A DNA stretch of 64,000 bases from Craterostigma plantagineum (taxonomy: Eukaryota > Streptophyta > Magnoliopsida > Lamiales > Linderniaceae), in NCBI GenBank assembly GCA_027422505.1, contig JAPQWV010000305.1, positions 620,001 to 684,000 of the forward strand, in the 5' to 3' direction. The translations under genes and the position numbers were made by a program. Positions 57,638 through 64,000 of this stretch are shown one piece after another. Every line of letters starts with the position of its first letter. Position 1 is the first letter of the stretch. The notes below the pieces were generated by a model. That model was not told where the DNA came from. It saw nothing but the letters and a program-made list of their open reading frames with translations, and did no database searches.

Positions 57638-58270
57638 CTAAAAGGCCTGAGATAAACCTATCATTCGATTCGCTCGATCTCTAAAAAGGCGAAATCCAAG
57701 AATATAGGTTGCTTCTCCCAGGTCTTTCATGGAGAACTCGATCGAAAGCCAAGCTTTCACCTCCGAGAGCATAATATCATTTCCCATCAAAAGGATGTCA
57801 TCCACGCACAATACGAGGAACGATATCTTACTCCCACTGACCTTCTTGTAAACGCAAGGCTCATCTTCATTCTTTAAGAATCTATAGTTCCTAACTACTT
57901 CATCAAATCGAAGATTCCAGCTTCTAGACGCTTGCTTAAGTCCATAAATGGACCTATTAAGCTTGCACACTTTGTGAGCATTTGCTTGCAATGTAAAACC
58001 CTTGGGCTGCTCCATATAGATTTCCTCTTGGAGGAATCCATTTAGGAAAGCAGTTTTCACATCCATCTGCCAGATCTCATAATCATAGTATGCTTCTATG
58101 GCAACTAGAATTCGGATAGACTTAATCATTGCAACAGGTGAAAAGGTTTCCTCATAATCTACGTCCTCTTTTGATTATACCCTTTCGCTACTAGCCTAGC
58201 TTTGTAGGTTTCAGCCTGCCCATCAGATCCAATCTTTCTCTTGTAGATCCAATAGGTCTAAAACTTTCGG
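57638..58270 (-). pseudogene. Copia reverse transcriptase of the large element
   Basis: The 58129-57638 frame has IWQMDVKTAFLNGFLQEEIY, RSIYGLKQASRSWNLRFDE and LVLCVDDILLMGND, so the polymerase signature reads CVDD rather than YVDD. The N-terminal part (58270-58130) lies in other frames. Confidence 0.9.
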
Positions 58271-58415
58271 GTAGGTCTACTAGAGTCCAGACTTGGTTGG
58301 TGTGCACCGAGTCCATCTCTGCTTTCATAGCTTCGACCCATTTCTTAGAGTCGACACCCATCATTGCCTGGTCAAAGGTAGCGGGGTCGTCACCAACGAT
58401 CCCCTCAGTCGCAGA

Positions 58416-59516
58416 CTATCGTGCTCGACGTGCCATACCATATCTCTCAGGCATGCGAGATATTCTACCCGACCTGCGCAATTCTGGGCGCGTCTCGGAC
58501 TGCTCATCTGCGCCCTCAGGCACTGATGTCTCTGGAGGAGCTTCGTCTAACTCTCCAAGAGTTACTTCTCTGCCAGCTCCACCTTCACGAATGAACTGTT
58601 CCTCGAGAAAGTGAGCATGAATAGCTACGACTATCCGTTGATCATCATGGAAGTAAAAATAATATCCCATGCTATCATCGTGATATCCGACGAAACGTCC
58701 TTTCATGGACCTAGATTCGAGTTTGTCTGCAACTAGCTTTTTCACATAGGCGTTGCATCCCCAAACTCTTAAGTGATTCAAATTGGGCTTCTTACCATTC
58801 CAAATTTCGTAAGGTACCCTATTTACAGACTTCGAAGGGGTTCTGTTCAGAACATAAACAGCAGTTCGCAAAGCATATCCCCATAACGATATGGGAAGAT
58901 CTGTATGGCTTAGCATAGATCGAACTTTATCTAATAATGTACTATTTCTGCATTCAGCAACACCATTCAGTTGTGGTGAGGCGGTGTAAACTGCGAAATA
59001 ATTCCATTGTCTTTCAAGAAATCATCAAACTCAAGACTCATATACTCGCCGCCTCGATCTGATCGTACGACATAAATTTGTCTCCCAGTTGATTTTCCGC
59101 TAATGTCTTGAATTCGTTGAATTTTTCAAGCGTTTTAGAATTGTGCTTCATTAGATACACCAAGCCGTAGCGAGAGTGATCATCTGTGAAAGTCACGAAA
59201 TAGTGGAAATTACCTCGGGCCGCTACACTAAACGGTCCACAAATGTCTGTATGAATCAAATTCAAAAGATTAGTGGATCTTTGAAAAGTCCTGTAAAGGG
59301 AGACTTAGTCATTTTGCCGAGGATAGAAGACTCGCACGTTGGATAGGGATATGATTCTGTAGGCTTAATATTGCCATGTTTCTCCAACTCTTGAATCTTT
59401 CGAACTCCGGCATGACCAAGTCTAAGATGCCACAAATACTTTTTATTTAACTCTAAGTTACGTTTGTTGGTAACTTGCATTCGCATGTTCCTGGACGTTA
59501 ACGTAATATAAACCAT
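58416..59516 (-). pseudogene. Copia pre-integrase and integrase of the large element
   Basis: The pieces are 59516-59262 (YLWHLRLGHAGVRKIQ, zinc site with CESSILGK where the second Cys is lost), 59265-59038 (LIHTDICGPFSVAARG, first acid, and FTDDHSRYGLVYL) and 58916-58416 (integrase C-terminal part, VYVLNRTPSKSVNRVPYEIW, GRFVGYHDDSMGYYF). The region with the third acid (58917-59037) is frameshifted. Confidence 0.88.
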
Positions 59517-60710
59517 TTATTAACGTTGCATTTCCGACGTATTTATTTCCAAAATAAATCTCACAAATATTATTATTGAACTGAAATTCATAACCATTCT
59601 TACTCAAAGCAGGAATAGAAATAATATTTTTCAGCTCCTTGGGCAATACAAGTACATCGGACAAATATAATACATGTCCAGAACTTAATACAACAGTCTT
59701 CGATCCAACATAACTAGCAGGTACACTATGTCCGCTACCAACGTTGATCAAGACTTCTCGTTCCGCCAACTTCCTACTTCGTTCCAGACCCTAGTTCAAA
59801 ACACAAATGTGAGCACTAGCTCCCGAGTCAAGAATCCACGAAGTGGAAAATACAGTAAATGAACAATAAGTTTCTGAAACTTTACCTGATGCCCCAGAAG
59901 CTCGAAGCTTGGGGCAGTCCCTTTTCCAATGGCCCAACTCTTGGTTGTGAAGGCACATATCAGTCGCCTTCGGAACTTTAGGCATGTTCATTTCGGCCTT
60001 GCCCTTTTTCTTAATCCCTCCTTTTGGCTTATTAGGCTTGGGCTTGGGCTTGTTCGACTTAGATCTCTTAGACCTTATAGTCGCAACAAGCACAACCTCT
60101 TTTCCCTTTCCTTTCTTTAGCCCACGCTGAGTCTGAACCAACGTGTTCATGAGTTCAGGAAGCGAAAATCGCCTATCGGTCAGATTATAATTTATAATAA
60201 ACTGAGCAAATGAAGCTGGGAGCGACTGAAGGATCAGGTCAATCTGAAGCTCGTTATGAATGGGACAATCGAGAGAACTTAGTTCCTCGATGTACCCAAT
60301 GAGCTTACGCACATATGCCGCGACATCTGCGCCCTCAAGCATCTTGGTATGAAAGAGATTGTCGGTGGCACGGTATTGAGACGATCTCGACTACTCGCCG
60401 TACAACTCCTTCAGATGGATCAATATCTCGTGCATTTGCATACCCTCATGCTGGCGCTGCAGATCATTGTTCATCTCAGCTAACATATAAGCTTGACATG
60501 GGCACTATCAGCCATCCATTTGGCATAATATTCCCTGTCAGCATCGCTCGCACCCTCTTGGGGTTCGAGTGGTATGGGTCCCTCAAGGACATACTCTAGG
60601 CGTTCCAGAGTGAGGACTATCCTCAAGTTACGGAGCCAGTCCGCAAGGTTTGGACCCTCCAAACGATTTTGCGTGATCAGTAAATTGAATGGTGACGTCA
60701 TTTTGTACAA
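59458..60710 (-). pseudogene. Copia gag and protease of the large element
   Basis: Gag N-terminus at 60710-60480 has MTSPFNLLITQNRLEGPNLA then DWLRNLRIVLTLE. A shift near 60350-60480 leads to 60342-59791, with a Lys/Pro-rich stretch, a zinc knuckle missing one Cys (CLHNQELGHWKRDC) and the protease core WILDSGASAHIC. The protease continues at 59769-59458 after a stop. Confidence 0.9.
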
Positions 60711-62164
60711 ACAAGAAAGAAAACAATCTGCAGATAATAAAGCATTTAAGGGGTCAACGTATTATTCTACAAGCACAAATAAGGACTTGCACAATTTGGT
60801 TTGGCTCCGACTATTTTTCTCAAAATTCCATTCTCCCGATAGAGATTTTGGACACCTCGTTGATGGTTTCATAGTTGAGTTGATCTCCCCGCTCCGTAGA
60901 AATGAGCCTCAACCTAACAGTTTGTTGGCCCATTACTCGGACGGCGCCGTGTCCCACACGAATCCATAAATGACCTCGTGTCTCACACGAGTCCATCTTA
61001 TGAGTGTTTCAACAACTTTGTCTCCGGTCAGGAACCCTCACCCTAACAGGAATAATTGGAAATAACCGTGTAAGTGCGACCTATCAACATCTGGCTCAAT
61101 CCTAACATTTAGAAATTCCCGCCCGTAGGATAACTCTTTAGAAGGCGTGAATATCTTACGGAGAGCGGCGTTTAGACAGTCACTCAAAATATCCACGCCG
61201 AGAGTGAAATGTTTGGCGTCGATAAATCGGAAAAAACCACACATAAACCCAAGTCGCTTCAATAATGAGCTTGACTTTACTGTCTTAACGCACTCGGACC
61301 AACTACGACAAGAGCGAGATGCTTAGCGTCGATAACTCGGAACAAACCGCACACAACACTCGAGCCGCAATGGTTTCGAGCTTGATAGAAGAAGGAACCC
61401 CGTCCCTTTACCCACTTAGTATTTAGTCCAACCGGGAGAATACGTCTCACACACATAAGCACTTAACATGCACGTAACATCAAACAAACATGCAAGTATT
61501 CGCGGTAAAACTAGTTTGCCTATAAGGCCGTCTGCGTGAGCTATTTCTACTCTACTACATTTATTTTTATAAAATTACATATCTTCTCTTCGTCTTCACA
61601 CTATGTTCTCGAACGACCTCCAAGTCTTCGAACGGCCTTCTCGTGGACCCGTGTCGTACTCGTACGGCTATCGTACTTAAAATTAATTTTTCTAAATATT
61701 AATTAAAGTACAAAACGGGGGGATCAGTTGTCCCGGACAACCCGTATATTAACGAATAAATTACAAACTGGGGGGAACCTTGTCACCCTTAACATATCAC
61801 CCGGAAATAGAGCCTAAGTCCACGCCGACGTCTTAATACGTGTCTTATATACATGCATACAACATAAACACATCACGACAACAAAACGCTCAAAGAAACC
61901 GAAACGAAATTTGGGCTAGTCCTAGACTTACGGGCCCAGTGTCAATTTACAAACCGTCAGGAGATTCCCACTAGGGTTTTCTCTCCACGTTGCTACGCTA
62001 CGTCGGACCGCTCGCTACTAGGCGACCTCCGACCAAGCGAGCGCTTAGTTTACAAACTCGAACTAAGTACAACTCATGCTATGACACTCGAGCGACTTAG
62101 TGACTTGCACAACCGAGATTGTTTCGGACTCGTTTATGTTCGTTTCTTAGAACCGAGCCTATGT
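60711..62164 (-). other. Untranslated leader of the large copia
   Basis: About 1.45 kb between the primer site and gag. It resembles the leader at 28640-30424 in several phrases, such as AACGGGGGGATCA and AACCCGTATA. No coding domain recognised. Confidence 0.65.
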
Positions 62165-62176
62165 CGCTGATACCAC
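62165..62176 (-). promoter_or_regulatory. Primer binding site of the large copia
   Basis: The minus strand reads TGGTATCAGCGA directly after the LTR end, a tRNA-Met type primer site with mismatches at the end. Confidence 0.85.
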
Positions 62177-64000
62177 TGTTGCGAAACTCCGAGTAACCCG
62201 AGGCCTTGCCCCGGATGCAGCGGAATCTAAAACTTTTTTTTCCCGGGTTCCCCATATGGTTTTCCGAGGATACGGGTTAAAGAAAGAAAAGGCACATGTA
62301 GACACGTATAGTATAAGGATCTTACCCTCGTAGCGAAGATCCTTAGCTCCTGTAGCTCACGAACTGTGCCGAAGAGAGTCACGCCGATCCCGTGATGTGC
62401 CACAGACCAACACCTTCCCAAGGATGGCTAGAGGAAGTGTGGAATGTTTTAAGAGGTGTGTATTTGTGATTTACTACAAACTCACTTACACTTGGATTTT
62501 TCTCAAAGATCAAATCCAAATGCTCTCACCACCCTCTAAAACTCTAAGTTTAGTGTGAGAAACCTTATTAACTTTCTATGGACGAAAATCCCAAGTCTCA
62601 TAATTGTAAAACCAAGTTTTAAATCATGAGATAGACTTTAGATTTGTTTAAATGGGATCATGTCCTACATGACTCATTTTTGTTTGATTCGCTTGTTATT
62701 TTATGACTAGATATTGTCCCACAAATCATAACAAAAGAACAAGGAATGAAATTGGATTTGATTTCGATCAAATTTGACCCAAAAACTGTTGGTCACGGCC
62801 CCTGACATGACCTTTCACGGCAGTGACATGTTTTAGGCAGCTTCTGCCACTCGTCACGGCCTGAGTCACGGCCGTGACCGTCTTCTATGACACTGTCGGG
62901 CAGCATATGGCTCGCCCACTGCCGGTCGTCACGGCCACGTGAAATGTGTTCACGGCCGTGATGCTTTTAACAGCTTTGCAAGAGTTTCGTATTTCTCTCA
63001 AATCGATGGGTAAACGATGTCCGATTGCCCTGAAATTTTCACCATAATTAAAAGACTCACCAATCCTGATTCTGACCGGAGGGATTCGCAATCCGAGTTC
63101 TAGATTGTGAGATATGAATTTGTAAAGCTACTGCAACTTTGCAGACAGGCTTCACGACCGTGACGAGCCTTGCTCATCGTTGTGAACCCTATCTACGCCT
63201 CATTCTTCATCACTTCATTCCGTGAATTTACGTCCATATAAATAAAGTTTCTAAAACTTGTCTTCAACGTTTTTATTAACGTCTCTAAGACTGTTAAATC
63301 TATTTACATCTCATAATAGTTAGGCACTATCACAGTTATCATTTTTAAGCCCGACTCTCTTAGTTCGTCTCAACCCGACAAGAGAGGAATCCAAGAATTC
63401 GGTAAGCGCCTAGCCAATCCTGCGGTACCGAATTGATCCCGTGTTGAGTACGATCTTCGATCTACGAACCGACTATAGATTATCGTCGTACGTATAGACC
63501 CTTCACATATGTCCCTTTCGAGTGAGAGTCATGGTTACGTCAAACTCACTAGACTCGACTCTATGACTTATTCATGACTAGCGAAATTACTAAACTGCTC
63601 CCCACGTCCCACGTGAGTCAGTTGATAGCTTCGGCCGAAGACATTGTAATTTCCCGTATGCATAGGACATATATCTCGGTTACTAACGAGATAGTGAATC
63701 GCTCACGATAGTCTAAGCACGGCCTGCCCTTTGTTATCAAGACCACATGTCGCCGCCGACCCAATTAGTTCCCGAACAAGGTGGGCCTAGCAAACTAGTG
63801 ACAAGTCAAGACCCCAAAGTCAACTCCGTCAAGGACCCTTCGGTCTAAGGTCCACGCACACTACTATAGTCAATCGTCGACCATTGACGCTACCCAGAGT
63901 AACGATAAGGCCCATGTGATCGTCGATTGCGAGTCGTGTCCAAGCACAAGTTAATCCCATGATTCAACTTATACCATTGTTACGACCTCCCGCTTCCCAA
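62177..64000 (-). repeat. 5' LTR of the large copia, truncated by window end
   Basis: It begins TGTTGCGAAACTCC on the plus strand and aligns with the LTR from 54593. It includes the same TCACGGCCGTGA palindromes (62865-62878, 62950-62961). The far end is not in the window. Confidence 0.9.

Larger units (their letters stand above)
54593..64000 (-). mobile_element. Large Ty1/copia element inserted in the SIRE-like copia; runs off window
   Basis: A 3' LTR (54593 to about 56807), minus-strand RNase H, RT, integrase, protease and gag (56936-60710), a 1.4-kb leader, primer site (62165-62176) and a 5' LTR from 62177 past the window end. LTRs exceed 1.8 kb. A TCTCCCACTTGCACTC segment next to 56807 is the complement of the polypurine tract. 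The presumed left TSD is GCTGC (54588-54592); its partner lies outside the window. Coding regions contain several frameshifts. Confidence 0.93.

Noticed and set aside
62227..62421. Minus-strand frame repeated at 54582-54836
   Set aside because: The same LTR sequence occurs twice; it is an LTR shadow without domain.

Overview
The window is nuclear DNA of a flowering plant, most likely a eudicot. The evidence is intron-rich genes with GT-AG borders, a chloroplast-targeted ribosome recycling factor, a GPI-anchored phytocyanin, an R2R3-MYB relic, and AT-rich intergenic DNA packed with Ty1/copia elements, MULE, hAT and PIF/Harbinger miniature elements, a tRNA-derived SINE and a Helitron. Species cannot be assigned from sequence alone. 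All coordinates, splice sites, target-site duplications (TSDs) and repeat borders were read by eye.

Layout. 1-4.2 kb: tail of a decayed plus-strand copia element. 4.78-5.46 kb (minus): intact two-exon stellacyanin-type phytocyanin with a TATA box. 5.7-11.5 kb: a 648-bp hAT miniature element, a hAT transposase pseudogene, a foldback repeat cluster and a MULE-like element. 11.7-13.7 kb (plus): complete 11-exon chloroplast ribosome recycling factor gene. 14-18.5 kb: a run of non-autonomous DNA transposons with readable TSDs (hAT, Tourist-like, two MULE-like). 19.87-20.02 kb: SINE. 20.3-25.9 kb: frameshifted plus-strand copia. 25.9-35.7 kb: a long-TIR MULE-like element split by an 8.1-kb minus-strand Helitron with an RPA70-like relic; the Helitron itself carries a truncated copia (LTR, primer site, gag). 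36.7-42.1 kb: LTR/internal/LTR/internal/LTR array of a non-autonomous LTR element, with one LTR split by an unrelated solo LTR. 42.37-48.3 kb: an R2R3-MYB gene destroyed by a copia element (42.43-47.43 kb) and a 582-bp hAT element, with a further 216-bp hAT element just downstream. 51.4-64 kb: a SIRE-like plus-strand copia interrupted at 54.59 kb by a large minus-strand copia whose second LTR runs off the window.

Only two genes look functional: the phytocyanin (extracellular blue-copper protein) and the plastid ribosome recycling factor. Every transposon coding region read in detail is broken by stops, frameshifts or lost catalytic residues. The value of the window is its insertion stratigraphy: at least four host units (a MULE, a MYB gene, an LTR and a copia element) can be rejoined by removing nested insertions. 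I found no credible undescribed defence, biosynthetic or regulatory system.
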